Origin: Candidatus Melainabacteria bacterium
GTDB lineage: Bacteria; Cyanobacteriota; Vampirovibrionia; Gastranaerophilales; Gastranaerophilaceae
DNA length: 64,000 nucleotides
Assembly (NCBI GenBank): GCA_003258795.1
Contig: QHMH01000011.1
Span: 1-64,000, forward strand
Direction of reading: 5' to 3'
Shown here: in pieces, positions 1-8,055 of the stretch
Layout: each line of letters opens with the position of its first letter
Numbering within the stretch: position 1 is the first letter of the stretch
Translations under genes and position numbers: made by a program
The notes under the pieces: model-generated
What the model was told of the DNA's origin: nothing
The model's database searches: none
What the model saw: the letters and a program-made list of their open reading frames with translations, nothing else

Positions 1-262
1 AACACTTCTGATTGCTTAAATCCATTTGTCAACGTATTATATGTTTTCTTTAATCCTGATACCAATTCTCTATTCTGTGAATTTTGTACTAAATTCGGTA
101 TCGTTATTGCTGCTACTACTCCGATTATGCCAAGGGTTAACAACACCTCGACAAGAGTAAATCCCTTTTTTGTTAAGCTCGCTTTGTTAAGTTTCTTATA
201 CTTTTGTAAACCTAATTTTTTTAACGGTTCAGTACCCTCCCCTGTTTTTTAAACTTCATCAT
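1..262 (-). CDS. type IV prepilin-like protein, N-terminal part, frame broken near its start; runs off the left edge
   Basis: Reading the reverse strand gives a prepilin N-terminus with the class III cleavage/methylation signature: KKGFTLVEVLLTLGIIGVV followed by a hydrophobic helix and IPNLV. Such proteins are cut after the Gly and assembled into pilus-like fibres or type II secretion pseudopili. The stretch in this frame has no ATG, GTG or TTG before the signature. An ATG-ATG at 262-257 with an AAAGGA-like ribosome site upstream opens MMKFKK in another frame and joins perfectly if the run of six T at 245-250 (six A in the gene) had seven bases. The repaired leader would be basic (TGEGTEPLKKLGLQKYKKLNKAS) before the cleavage site. 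I see either a sequencing slip, a phase-variable tract or a dead gene. The 3' end lies outside the window. Confidence 0.7.
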
Positions 263-456
263 TTTTCGCAGTTTCCTTTCTTTTTTGTTACATTTCTTCG
301 CTTTTCTTAACATTTCTTTCTGCATTTGTTAAGCAAATTTGGTGTACTTATTATATACCGCGTTTCTACTTTTTTCAAACATGTTTTGTAAATTTCAAAT
401 TGAATATCTATTTTTGACCCTCGATATATGGTCATAATTTGAGGATATTAACCATT

Positions 457-493
457 AAAAAAGGCGATTGAAAAATTTTCAATCGCCTTTTTC
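457..493. terminator. bidirectional intrinsic terminator after groL
   Basis: A perfect inverted repeat with arms of the form AAAGGCGATTGAAAA and TTTTCAATCGCCTTT, flanked by A-rich sequence on the left and T-rich on the right. It can stop transcription in both directions. It lies 13 bases beyond the groL stop codon. Confidence 0.9.
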
Positions 494-505
494 TCGAAAT
501 AACTA

Positions 506-2152
506 TTACATCATTCCGCCCATGCCACCCATGCCTGACATGTCTGGCATTGCCGGTTGTTTTTCTTCTGGAATTTCAATTACTGCAGCTTCTGTTGTCA
601 ACAACATTGCACCAACAGATGCAGCATTTTCAAGTGCTGAACGTGTAACTTTTGCTGGATCGACAATTCCTGCTTTTATCATATCAGTGAATTCGTTTCT
701 CAATGCATCGTAACCATAAGCACCTTTTTCTTCTCTTACTCTATCAAGAACCACATCGCTTTTTGCTCCTGCGTTTGCTGCAATAGCCTTAAGTGGAATA
801 TCAAGAGCTGCTGTCAAAATTCTATAACCAATTTTTTCATCATCTGTTTGGAAGTTCATATCTGCCATTTTTTCTTCCAATTCTTGTTGAACTCTTATGA
901 GGGCAACACCACCACCTGGAACGATGCCTTCTTCATTTGCAGCACGTGTTGCGTTAAGAGCATCTTCAATTCTCAACTTTCTTTCTTTCAATTCGATTTC
1001 AGTTGCAGCACCAACTTCGATAAGAGCAACACCGCCAGAGAGTTTTGCAACTCTTTCTTGAAGTTTTTCTCTATCATAGTCAGAATCAGTAGTTTCGATT
1101 TGTTTTCTAATCAATCTAACTCTTTCATCTACTGCTTGTTTTGTTTCATTACCAACAACAATTGTTGTTTCGTCTTTTGTTACAGTAACTCTTTTTGCTT
1201 TACCCATCATTTGAAGAGTAACGTTTTCAAGCTTAATACCCAATTCTTCAGTGAACATTTCACCACCAGTCAAGATAGCAATATCTTCAAGCATAGCTTT
1301 TCTTCTGTCACCAAAACCTGGAGCCTTAACTGCAACAGCTCTAATAACTTTTCTCATTGTATTTACAACCAAAGTTGCTAAAGCTTCACCTTCAACATCT
1401 TCTGCAATCAACAACAATGATTTTCCTTCTCTTGCTACTTGTTCTAACACTGGAACCAAATCAGCAATCAAATTGATTTTTTTGTTTACACAAAGAACAT
1501 AAGCATCTTCAAGAACTGCTTCCATTCTTTCTGCATCTGTAATAAAGTATGGTGAAATATAACCTTTATCAAATTGCATACCTTCAACAACTTTAAGGTT
1601 AGTACCAAAAGATTTTGATTCTTCAACTGTTATAACACCGTCGTGTCCAACTTTTTCCATTGCTTCTGCAATCAATTCACCAATTTCAGGATTGTTACCA
1701 GCAGAAATAGTTGCAACTTGTGCAGTTTCTTCTTTAGTGTTAACTGGTTTTGACATAGTTTTGATTTTGTCAACTGCGACAGATACAGCTTTGTCTATAC
1801 CTCTTTTAATGCACATAGGGTTTGCACCTGCTGTAAGGTTTTTCAAACCTTCTCTAACAATTGCTTGTGCAAGAACACTTGCTGTTGTTGTACCATCACC
1901 AGCTACGTCGTTTGTTTTTGATGAAACTTCTTTCAACAATTGAGCACCTGCATTTTCCAATCCATCTTTAAGCTCAATTTCTTTTGCAATTGTAACACCA
2001 TCGTTAACGATTTGAGGTGCACCAAATTTCTTTTCTAATATAACATTTCTACCTTTTGGTCCTAATGTCACTTTTACTGCATCAGCTACTGCATCTATAC
2101 CCTTTAAAAGACTCTTACGAGCTTCTTCTTCAAATACAATTCTTTTAGCCAT
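506..2152 (-). CDS. groL: chaperonin GroEL (Hsp60)
   Basis: Large subunit of the ATP-driven folding chamber in the cytoplasm; works with GroES encoded just upstream. At 548 residues it has the usual family length. Visible hallmarks are the N-terminal AKRIVFEEEARKSLLKGID, the nucleotide loop VTLGPKGRNV near residue 30, the ATP-binding GDGTTTASVLA near residue 87, VEGMQFDKGYISPYF in the apical domain, and a C-terminal GGMGGMM tail. It is 16 bases downstream of groS in the same operon and ends at a strong terminator. No CIRCE element (the HrcA operator) is visible upstream of the operon, so heat control must use another signal. Confidence 0.98.
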   Translation of the reverse strand: MAKRIVFEEEARKSLLKGIDAVADAVKVTLGPKGRNVILEKKFGAPQIVNDGVTIAKEIELKDGLENAGAQLLKEVSSKTNDVAGDGTTTASVLAQAIVREGLKNLTAGANPMCIKRGIDKAVSVAVDKIKTMSKPVNTKEETAQVATISAGNNPEIGELIAEAMEKVGHDGVITVEESKSFGTNLKVVEGMQFDKGYISPYFITDAERMEAVLEDAYVLCVNKKINLIADLVPVLEQVAREGKSLLLIAEDVEGEALATLVVNTMRKVIRAVAVKAPGFGDRRKAMLEDIAILTGGEMFTEELGIKLENVTLQMMGKAKRVTVTKDETTIVVGNETKQAVDERVRLIRKQIETTDSDYDREKLQERVAKLSGGVALIEVGAATEIELKERKLRIEDALNATRAANEEGIVPGGGVALIRVQQELEEKMADMNFQTDDEKIGYRILTAALDIPLKAIAANAGAKSDVVLDRVREEKGAYGYDALRNEFTDMIKAGIVDPAKVTRSALENAASVGAMLLTTEAAVIEIPEEKQPAMPDMSGMGGMGGMM

Positions 2153-2168
2153 TTTTTATTCTCTCCTA

Positions 2169-2456
2169 TTATTCAATCACTGCCAAAACGTCTTTTATTG
2201 ACAAAATTTTGTATATAGTTCCGTCCAATTTAACATCAGTTCCAGCATATTTTGCGTACAAAATTGTTTCACCAACTTTAACTCCAACTGGTTCTTTTTC
2301 GCCACTATCTAAAGTTCTTCCTTCTCCAACAGAAATTACTTCACCTTTTTGTGGTTTTTCTTTAGCATTATCTGGAATAAAAATTCCACCTTGAGTTTGT
2401 TCATTATCTTCAATAACTTTAATTACGATTTTGTCCCCTAATGGTCTAATTGACAT
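2169..2456 (-). CDS. groS: co-chaperonin GroES (Hsp10)
   Basis: Heptameric lid of the GroEL chamber. The 95-residue length is normal. The sequence shows the family opening RPLGDKIVIK, the mobile-loop region EQTQGGIFIPDNAKEKPQ and the closing LYAKYAGTDVKLDG...DVLAVIE. A strong GAAGGAGGG ribosome site lies just before the ATG. First gene of the groS-groL operon, divergent from grpE-dnaJ across a 168-base spacer. Confidence 0.97.
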   Translation of the reverse strand: MSIRPLGDKIVIKVIEDNEQTQGGIFIPDNAKEKPQKGEVISVGEGRTLDSGEKEPVGVKVGETILYAKYAGTDVKLDGTIYKILSIKDVLAVIE

Positions 2457-2510
2457 AATACCCTCCTTCTTTTATAACTACATTTTACTTATACAACATA
2501 TTTCAAAACT

Positions 2511-2551
2511 TTAATGAAATGTTAATGAAAAATTAACAATTCAATTGAATT
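2511..2551. promoter_or_regulatory. candidate operator between groS and grpE: tandem TTAATGAAA plus a 14-bp palindrome
   Basis: TTAATGAAA occurs at 2511-2519 and 2522-2530, one helical turn apart. It is followed by the perfect palindrome AATTCAATTGAATT at 2538-2551. The elements sit in the middle of the divergent promoter region of two heat-shock operons, where no CIRCE sequence is present. Binding of any regulator is inference. Confidence 0.35.
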
Positions 2552-2624
2552 ATTAAGAAAAAATAAATATATTTTTCTTTTTTAATACCATATCCTATAA
2601 TCAAAATAAAAGGAGCGGTCTAAA

Positions 2625-3206
2625 ATGAAAAAAAACAAAAAAGAAAACAAATCTATAAATCCTTTCAGCACAGATGAACACGAAGTTGAAGAAAAAGTTG
2701 AAGAAGGAAAAAGCGAAGACAAAGAGGATAAAAAAGAAGCAGATAAAACTGAAAATCTTGACAACAAACTAAAAGAAGATTTTGAAAATCTAAACAACCA
2801 ATATATAAGGCTCGCTGCAGATTTTGACAACTATAGAAAAAGACAAGCACAAGAAAGAGAAAGTCTTATCTCATATGGTGCTGAAGCCGCAATGAAAAAA
2901 CTTATTGAAGTTCTCGACAATTTCGATAGAGCAAAAAAAGCCGTAGATTCTACTGATGATGTCGAAAAACTTAAAGAATCTTTCAATGTTTTATACAATC
3001 AAATGTTTGACAACTTGTCAAAACTTGGACTTGAAGTAATTAAAGCTCAAGGCGAAGAATTCGATCCTAACATACACGAAGCAGTAATGAAAACTCCAAC
3101 AAGCGAAGTTCCAGAAAATCATGTTATAATGGAATTACAGAAAGGGTATAAGCTGCATGACAAAGTATTAAGACCAACATTGGTAAACGTCGCTGCAGCA
3201 GAATAA
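2625..3206 (+). CDS. grpE: nucleotide exchange factor GrpE
   Basis: Releases ADP from DnaK during the Hsp70 cycle. 193 residues. The N-terminal ~55 residues are a highly charged Lys/Glu tract, followed by the long coiled-coil (NLNNQYIRLAADFDNYRKR) and the C-terminal beta domain with GLEVIKAQGEEFDPNIHEAV and GYKLHDKVLRPTLVNV, both diagnostic. An AGGAGC ribosome site precedes the ATG, and a possible -10 (TATAAT, 2596-2601) would give a very short leader. dnaJ follows 13 bases later; dnaK is not in the window. Confidence 0.96.
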   Translation: MKKNKKENKSINPFSTDEHEVEEKVEEGKSEDKEDKKEADKTENLDNKLKEDFENLNNQYIRLAADFDNYRKRQAQERESLISYGAEAAMKKLIEVLDNFDRAKKAVDSTDDVEKLKESFNVLYNQMFDNLSKLGLEVIKAQGEEFDPNIHEAVMKTPTSEVPENHVIMELQKGYKLHDKVLRPTLVNVAAAE

Positions 3207-3219
3207 ATACAGGTTAATT

Positions 3220-4335
3220 ATGGCAGATTATTACGAAATACTCGAAGTTGAGAGAAGTGCGACAAAAGAAGAAATAAAAAGTGCTTTTAGAAAAAAAGCG
3301 AGAATTTGGCATCCGGATGTAAACAAATCACCAGATGCTGAAGAAAAATTTAAAGAACTCGGAAAAGCTTACGAAGTTCTCTCTGACGATGAAAAGAGAG
3401 CTATGTATGATAGATATGGCGAAGACGGACTCAAAAATTCAGGCTATGATACTAATGGTCCTTTCGCTGGTGGATTTGGAGATTTGGGTGAAATTTTCAG
3501 CTCGTTCTTCGGAGGTGGTTTTGGATTTCAAAACAGACACGACCCTAATACCCCTCAAGAAGGTGAAGATTTAAGAGTTAACATAGAATTGACCTTTGAG
3601 GAAGCTGTATTTGGCACTACAAAAGAAATAAAAGTTGACCATTTGAGAACATGCCCAGAATGTAATGGTACCGGTGCAAAAGCTGGATCTAAACCTGAAA
3701 CATGTCCAACATGTCACGGTTCAGGGCAAGTTACTCAATCTACAAGAACTCCTCTTGGTAGCTTCACACAAATTACAACCTGTCCAACATGCCACGGGAA
3801 AGGAATAAAAATTTCTGATCCTTGTCAAAAATGCAAAGGCACAGGAATGTGCAACGAAGAAAAAAAACTTGAACTTAAAATCCCTGCAGGTGTTGACAAT
3901 GGTTCAAAAATGCGCCTCTCTGGGGAAGGAGATTCTGGTAAAAACGGTGGTCCTTCTGGAGATTTGTATGTAGTCCTTTACGTTAAAGAATCTGACTATT
4001 TCAAACGTGACGGCGTAAATGTTTATTCAAAACTCGATATCCTACCTGCTCAAGCAGTTTTAGGCGATGAAATTACAATAAAAACTCTCTCTGGAGAAAA
4101 AACAATTTCTATTCCTGCAGGTATCCAATGCAATGAAACAATTAAACTTAAAGGTGAAGGAATTCCTTATCTCGGCAGAAACGGACAAAAAGGAGATCAT
4201 ATCGTTGTTGTCGATGTCGTAATTCCAACAAAAGTTTCAGAAGAAGAAAAACAACTCTACAAAAGGTTATACGAAATCAAAAGTGGCAAAAAGTTTAAAG
4301 AAGGAATTTTAAACAAAATTAAAAATGCCCTATAA
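3220..4335 (+). CDS. dnaJ: chaperone protein DnaJ (Hsp40)
   Basis: Delivers unfolded clients to DnaK and stimulates its ATPase. The 371-residue protein has the full type I layout: a J domain with HPD at residues 31-33, a Gly/Phe-rich linker (FAGGFGDLGEIFSSFFGGGFGF), four zinc-binding repeats (CPECNGTG, CPTCHGSG, CPTCHGKG, CQKCKGTG) and two C-terminal beta domains. Cotranscribed with grpE. Confidence 0.98.
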   Translation: MADYYEILEVERSATKEEIKSAFRKKARIWHPDVNKSPDAEEKFKELGKAYEVLSDDEKRAMYDRYGEDGLKNSGYDTNGPFAGGFGDLGEIFSSFFGGGFGFQNRHDPNTPQEGEDLRVNIELTFEEAVFGTTKEIKVDHLRTCPECNGTGAKAGSKPETCPTCHGSGQVTQSTRTPLGSFTQITTCPTCHGKGIKISDPCQKCKGTGMCNEEKKLELKIPAGVDNGSKMRLSGEGDSGKNGGPSGDLYVVLYVKESDYFKRDGVNVYSKLDILPAQAVLGDEITIKTLSGEKTISIPAGIQCNETIKLKGEGIPYLGRNGQKGDHIVVVDVVIPTKVSEEEKQLYKRLYEIKSGKKFKEGILNKIKNAL

Positions 4336-4385
4336 ATTTGTTAAGTTTTGTAAACATAATAAAAAGAACTAACAAATTTTTTTTT
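4334..4385 (+). terminator. probable terminator of grpE-dnaJ with a long loop
   Basis: AAATTTGTTA (4334-4343) pairs with TAACAAATTT (4370-4379), followed by a run of T. The loop of about 26 bases and the AT-only stem make it weaker than the other terminators in the window. Confidence 0.5.
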
Positions 4386-4441
4386 CCGAGTGGTTTGTAT
4401 AAACGTTAGAAAAATAAAGAGAGATAATAGAGGAAAAGATA

Positions 4442-4774
4442 ATGTCAGAAATGAATGGAATAAACGGAATAAACGGTATTCAAAATATACAACAAATTTC
4501 AAAGGTTAAGGAGTCTGCTCCAGCAGAGGAAAGTTCATCAAAAACAATTGAAAACCTTGCTGGACAAGCTGAAATTGTTGGACGTTCACAGGTGCACAAG
4601 CAAGATAACTTGAAATCAGATGTTAATTTCTTGCTCTCAAATCCTGAAGTGGTAAAAAAAGCAGAAACCTTTTTTAACATTGCATATGAACGTTTGTTAA
4701 AAGAAGATTCTCCTAACGCATACGAAAAAGCTTCTGCAATGGCAACTATGTATGCAAGAGAAATCGCTAAATAA
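4442..4774 (+). CDS. small uncharacterised protein, 110 aa
   Basis: I do not recognise this protein. It opens with an Asn/Gly/Ile repeat (NGINGINGIQNIQQ), followed by a Ser/Glu-rich linker and a helical C-terminal half (LLSNPEVVKKAETFFNIAYERLL...YEKASAMATMYAREIAK). There is no signal peptide or membrane segment. It stands alone between two terminators, with an AGAGGAAAAG ribosome site before the ATG, and therefore looks like a genuine independent unit. The repetitive N-terminus resembles the low-complexity starts of other unknown proteins in this window (28355-29974, 51374-52924). Confidence 0.75.
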   Translation: MSEMNGINGINGIQNIQQISKVKESAPAEESSSKTIENLAGQAEIVGRSQVHKQDNLKSDVNFLLSNPEVVKKAETFFNIAYERLLKEDSPNAYEKASAMATMYAREIAK

Positions 4775-4800
4775 AGAATTTGCACTTACGATATATTTAT

Positions 4801-4826
4801 GCCGCACCAAAGGTGCGGCTTTTTTG
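4801..4826 (+). terminator. intrinsic terminator after the 110-aa gene
   Basis: GCCGCACC-AAA-GGTGCGGC hairpin followed directly by six T. A classic GC-rich stem with a U tract on the forward strand. Confidence 0.95.
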
Positions 4827-4972
4827 TGCTTATTTTTTTTGAATTTGAATAGACGAGAGGATATTAACCAGTTCGACAACTATAAATAACAAATATTGTA
4901 CTTTAGGACAATACCTAATAGGTTGTTAAAGTAGTATATTGGTAATAAGAAAAATTTTTGGAGATACATATT

Positions 4973-6016
4973 TTGGATAATATTTTACATGGGGGATTTG
5001 CTTCGAAGCTTGCCTCTGGCTTAGATTATACCCCAATGGTTATTTACCTTAAGGACTTAGCAGGTAATATTCTTTGGTCAAATCAGGTTTGTGCCGATAG
5101 AATTAAAGAAGGTGACAGCATAGCTAATATTTACCCAGAGGTTGAAATATCAAAAGAAGAAGATTGGCTGGTTATAAAAAACAAGAAATATATAATTGTA
5201 GAGAGAAAGGTTCAGAGTTTTAACGCTCCTTCTGGTTGGTTTAGGATTATCAAATCACCTATATTTGATACAAAAGGAAATGTTAGTGGAATCATAGTTT
5301 TTGGACTAAATATAGACAGAGAAAAAGACATTCAAGATAAACAAAACACTTTTATAGCTACCTTAACACATGACTTTAAAACACCAATATCCGCTCAAAT
5401 CAGAGTTTTAGATCTACTTTTAGACAACTCTTTTGGAAATTTAACAGAATCCCAAGTGGAAATTCTTTCACAAATAAAAGAATCTTGCGGATACATGCAA
5501 AATTTGGTACACAATGCACTTACAGTTTACCTATGTGAAAATGGCGAACTTAAACTTAAACCAGAAAATTTTGATTGGAGTGAACTTATAGATTTTTCGA
5601 TAAAAGAAGTTGAACACCTACTTGATGATAAGGAATTAAAAATCAAAAATATGTGTCAATCTTCAACAATTTTTGCTGATAAAACTCAGCTAAAAAGAGT
5701 AATAACAAACCTCATCTCAAATGCCATAACCTATTCAGTTGATAACACTACTATTGAAATTACGTCAAAATTGGTTAAAGGCAAAATTGAATTTTGGATC
5801 AAAAACAAATCAAACATATCCGTAGCAAATCTTGATTCTTTATTCGAGAAATTTAGATGTAATTCTAAAATTTCAGGAGCAGGACTCGGTTTATATATGG
5901 TAAAACAAGTTATAACCGCTCACGAAGGAAGTGTTTTTGCAAAAAGTGACAGAAAAAAATATTATATTTTTGGTTTTTCTATTCCCATACAACCTAAAAA
6001 TTTGAATAAAATTTAA
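4973..6016 (+). CDS. sensor histidine kinase with PAS-like input domain
   Basis: Autophosphorylates on His and passes phosphate to a response regulator. Layout: an N-terminal PAS-like domain (TPMVIYLKDLAGNILWSNQ, residues ~20-110), a HisKA domain with the phospho-acceptor in LTHDFKTPIS (~residue 135), then HATPase_c with the N box ITNLISNAITYS and the G box GAGLGLYMVKQVI. There is no membrane segment, so it probably senses in the cytoplasm. Start: TTG at 4973 has GGAG at a good distance (4960-4963); a longer frame from a TTG at 4958 overlaps that ribosome site, so I prefer 4973. No regulator gene is adjacent, so it is an orphan kinase. It converges on the next gene with only 4 bases between stops. 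Confidence 0.9.
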   Translation: MDNILHGGFASKLASGLDYTPMVIYLKDLAGNILWSNQVCADRIKEGDSIANIYPEVEISKEEDWLVIKNKKYIIVERKVQSFNAPSGWFRIIKSPIFDTKGNVSGIIVFGLNIDREKDIQDKQNTFIATLTHDFKTPISAQIRVLDLLLDNSFGNLTESQVEILSQIKESCGYMQNLVHNALTVYLCENGELKLKPENFDWSELIDFSIKEVEHLLDDKELKIKNMCQSSTIFADKTQLKRVITNLISNAITYSVDNTTIEITSKLVKGKIEFWIKNKSNISVANLDSLFEKFRCNSKISGAGLGLYMVKQVITAHEGSVFAKSDRKKYYIFGFSIPIQPKNLNKI

Positions 6017-6020
6017 AAAC

Positions 6021-6887
6021 CTACTTATAATAATCAGGATTTATCCTTGCAAACTTTACACCACGATAAAAATATTGCAAAATTTGATATGCATTATAAC
6101 CACTTTGCGCCAGATTATTTGCGCCGTGTTGCGACATTCCAACCCCATGCCCATTTTTTTTAATTCTATCGTCGAATGATGGAACAGATTGAAGATATGG
6201 AAGATTTTTCATCCAAACATCTCCAGAACTTTTTGTGTGTCCACCAGCAGATGCTGAATAAAATGCAGGAATAATTTTTAAGTTGTAAATCAAAACAATC
6301 TCTTTTGTATCCTCAACAGCTTTGTTTGTTCTTGCCTTTTCAGCAGATGCGCCACCATAGGCTTGATCTTCTGGTGTGTCCTTTAAATCATACCCCCTTG
6401 ATGCTCTTTTTCCTAAATTTGCAAGAGCATAACTCCTTGCAGCTATTGCTTGCGCCTTATGGGCTTCAATATTCCATGAAGATGGCATTTCAGACGGCAC
6501 GACCCCTCTTATATAATCTTCAATATCAAGTTTATTTACTATAACCAATTTTCCATTTCGATTGTAAATGAGCAACTCGCCACGATACCATCTGTTTTTA
6601 GTACAAACAAAACCTGAATTAGGATTTAAAACTACAAAACTTGAACCTAAATCATAATAATCATTTCCAATTTTTATGCCTATGCTATTTTTATAAGGCT
6701 TTATTTCATAAGCCTTCATACCCGTAGTATTATAAACTGTTTTATTAGTTAACGAGTTAATAACAGAACCCTTTACAGATGTTCCAATAACTGCACTTTC
6801 AACCCCATCCAAAAGCCCGATTTTTATAGCTTGTGCAGGTAAAAGCACCTGAATAAAAACTAAAAGACATAAAAAAAACTTTTTCAT
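6021..6887 (-). CDS. SpoIID/LytB-domain exported protein
   Basis: Family members are lytic transglycosylases or amidase enhancers acting on peptidoglycan glycan strands; in spore formers SpoIID drives engulfment, but related proteins occur widely in Cyanobacteria-like lineages. 288 residues. A signal peptide (MKKFFLCLLVFIQVLLPAQA) is followed by the domain core: NKLDIEDYIRGVVPSEMPSS, AHKAQAIAARSYAL, FYSASAGGHT and the closing GHGVGMSQHGANNLA, all typical. The ATG has no Shine-Dalgarno; a TATAAT ends 6 bases before it (see separate entry). I infer peptidoglycan remodelling in the periplasm; nothing suggests sporulation. Confidence 0.9.
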   Translation of the reverse strand: MKKFFLCLLVFIQVLLPAQAIKIGLLDGVESAVIGTSVKGSVINSLTNKTVYNTTGMKAYEIKPYKNSIGIKIGNDYYDLGSSFVVLNPNSGFVCTKNRWYRGELLIYNRNGKLVIVNKLDIEDYIRGVVPSEMPSSWNIEAHKAQAIAARSYALANLGKRASRGYDLKDTPEDQAYGGASAEKARTNKAVEDTKEIVLIYNLKIIPAFYSASAGGHTKSSGDVWMKNLPYLQSVPSFDDRIKKNGHGVGMSQHGANNLAQSGYNAYQILQYFYRGVKFARINPDYYK

Positions 6888-6899
6888 GCCAATATTATA
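6888..6899 (-). promoter_or_regulatory. -10 element abutting the spoIID-like start (leaderless candidate)
   Basis: On the reverse strand TATAAT (6899-6894) is separated from the ATG at 6887 by only ATTGGC. A -10 promotes initiation about 7 bases downstream, so the transcript would begin at the start codon. The -35 is not recognisable. Confidence 0.5.
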
Positions 6900-6933
6900 G
6901 CCCTAAATTCAGATTTGTTATCATGTAAAAAGA

Positions 6934-7521
6934 CTATGCTTTGTATTCTTTATTCTTTCCTATAATGCTTTTACCAACTTGTTCACCAATTCCGTAAGAA
7001 ATCATAGAACCTGCTGTGAAAGCCAAGCCTTCAAGAACTGGAGCAATGAATTTACCATATTTAGTAGATTTTGCAACATCACCTATAACACTTGCAATGT
7101 TTTCAAAAACCTTCATTTTGCCAACTTTTGGTAAATATTTTTTCAAGAAATGTTCACCTGTAAACATAGCTCCTAAAGCAGAAGCACTAACAACAGTTGT
7201 ATCAACTTTTTTATCTGAATTTGCAATATCATAAATTGCAGATGCAACAATCAATGGGTTTATATGTGTACTTGAAAATTCAGCAACCTTTCCACAACTT
7301 TTCAAGAAAATACTGCCTTCAGATGCAACACCCAATGCATCAGTTGCAGCCTTTGCTGTTTTTCCAACAGTATTGTCAAGAGTTGTAACATAGTCAACAA
7401 GTTTTTTCGCTTGTCCTGCAGCAACAGCATATCTAACTATGTGTCCGTCATTGCCTTTTTCGACATTTCGAACACCGAAGATTGTTGATGATACCATATT
7501 TGGACTAAATGCTGACATCAA
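6934..7521 (-). CDS. uncharacterised protein with hydrophobic helices, 195 aa
   Basis: No family recognised. The protein is Ala/Gly/Val-rich with several moderately hydrophobic stretches (INPLIVASAIYDIANS, TVVSASALGAMFTG, FIAPVLEGLAFTAGSMISYGIG), so it may be membrane-associated. It ends with a basic tail (GKNKEYKA). A GAGG ribosome site precedes the ATG. It diverges from the 95-aa gene at 7685 across a 163-base spacer that contains tandem TGTAAACA sequences. Its composition is similar to that of the 539-aa protein at 28355-29974, so both may be lineage-specific. Confidence 0.75.
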   Translation of the reverse strand: MMSAFSPNMVSSTIFGVRNVEKGNDGHIVRYAVAAGQAKKLVDYVTTLDNTVGKTAKAATDALGVASEGSIFLKSCGKVAEFSSTHINPLIVASAIYDIANSDKKVDTTVVSASALGAMFTGEHFLKKYLPKVGKMKVFENIASVIGDVAKSTKYGKFIAPVLEGLAFTAGSMISYGIGEQVGKSIIGKNKEYKA

Positions 7522-7582
7522 TAAACCTCATTCCTGACCTACATATTTATAAAGTATTTATTTTAGTAAAAATTGACTTTTA

Positions 7583-7600
7583 TGTAAACATTTGTAAACA
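7583..7600. repeat. tandem TGTAAACA repeat in a divergent promoter region
   Basis: TGTAAACA at 7583-7590 and again at 7593-7600, followed by a near-palindromic ACAAAATTTGTTT. It sits between the 195-aa and 95-aa genes. Ten-base spacing is compatible with cooperative regulator binding, which is inference. Confidence 0.3.
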
Positions 7601-7625
7601 AAATTTGTTTTACGAAAAAAATCAT

Positions 7626-7653
7626 TAAATTTTCATGTGGAATGTGTCGAAGG
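7626..7653 (+). promoter_or_regulatory. sigma-28/FliA-type promoter candidate
   Basis: TAAA at 7626-7629, 16 bases, then GTCGAAGG at 7646-7653. The family consensus is TAAA(GTTT) and GCCGATAA at this spacing. A near-identical site (TAAA-N16-GCCGAAGG) lies at 60862-60889. The predicted start point is about 23-25 bases before the ATG at 7685, leaving room for the AAGGTAAGGA ribosome site. A FliA-like sigma factor is encoded at 23821-24489. Confidence 0.5.
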
Positions 7654-7684
7654 TATAAATGGGTAGAAGGTAAGGAACAGAAAA

Positions 7685-7972
7685 ATGTCAACATCTTATT
7701 CTAATTTTTTTAATGGTTCAAATAGTTTCGGAATAAATGTAAAAAGACCCGAAACTGCACCAAAACAACACGTTGAAAAACATGAAACAGAAAATAACAA
7801 TTTTTTCAAACCAGTTGAAAAGATTGCAAACAACATAAAAGATGTTTTCAATGGTAATGTTGCTAACGAACTCAATAAATACAGATCATGGAATTTCACA
7901 ACTGAGTTGATTTTGCATGATGCTGACGTAAAGGTTAATGGACAAAAACCAACCTTTGATATGACAGTGTAA
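7685..7972 (+). CDS. small uncharacterised protein, 95 aa
   Basis: Not recognised. Asn/Ser-rich and disordered at the N-terminus (STSYSNFFNGSNSFGINVKRPE), followed by a charged linker and a short helix (VEKIANNIKDVFNGNVANELNKY) and a strand-like end. No signal peptide. It has a good ribosome site, its own sigma-28-like promoter candidate and a very strong terminator, so it is an independent unit. If the promoter call is right it belongs to the regulon of the FliA-like factor. Confidence 0.75.
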   Translation: MSTSYSNFFNGSNSFGINVKRPETAPKQHVEKHETENNNFFKPVEKIANNIKDVFNGNVANELNKYRSWNFTTELILHDADVKVNGQKPTFDMTV

Positions 7973-8001
7973 TAATGATGAAAAAGATAATGAAAAAGAT
8001 A

Positions 8002-8040
8002 TAAAGAAGGCGGTGATGTTTCACATCACCGCCTTCTTTA
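8002..8040. terminator. bidirectional terminator between the 95-aa gene and rpsG
   Basis: Perfect 18-bp stem (8002-8019 with 8023-8040) and a 3-base loop: the GC-rich core AAGGCGGTGATG is flanked by A on the left and T on the right. It serves the forward 95-aa gene and the reverse rpsL-rpsG operon. Confidence 0.95.
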
Positions 8041-8055
8041 TTTACAAAATATTTA

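Noticed and set aside
848..1381. Long open frame antisense to groL (177 codons).
   Set aside because: The translation is a shadow of the groEL gene in another frame. GroEL has clear family motifs on the other strand.
2457..2624. HrcA/CIRCE element before groS.
   Set aside because: No TTAGCACTC-N9-GAGTGCTAA-like sequence exists in the spacer.
441..4870. 14-bp exact repeat GAGGATATTAACCA at 441-454 and 4857-4870.
   Set aside because: In 64 kb of AT-rich DNA exact 14-mers are expected by chance, and the flanks do not extend the match. No function is supported.
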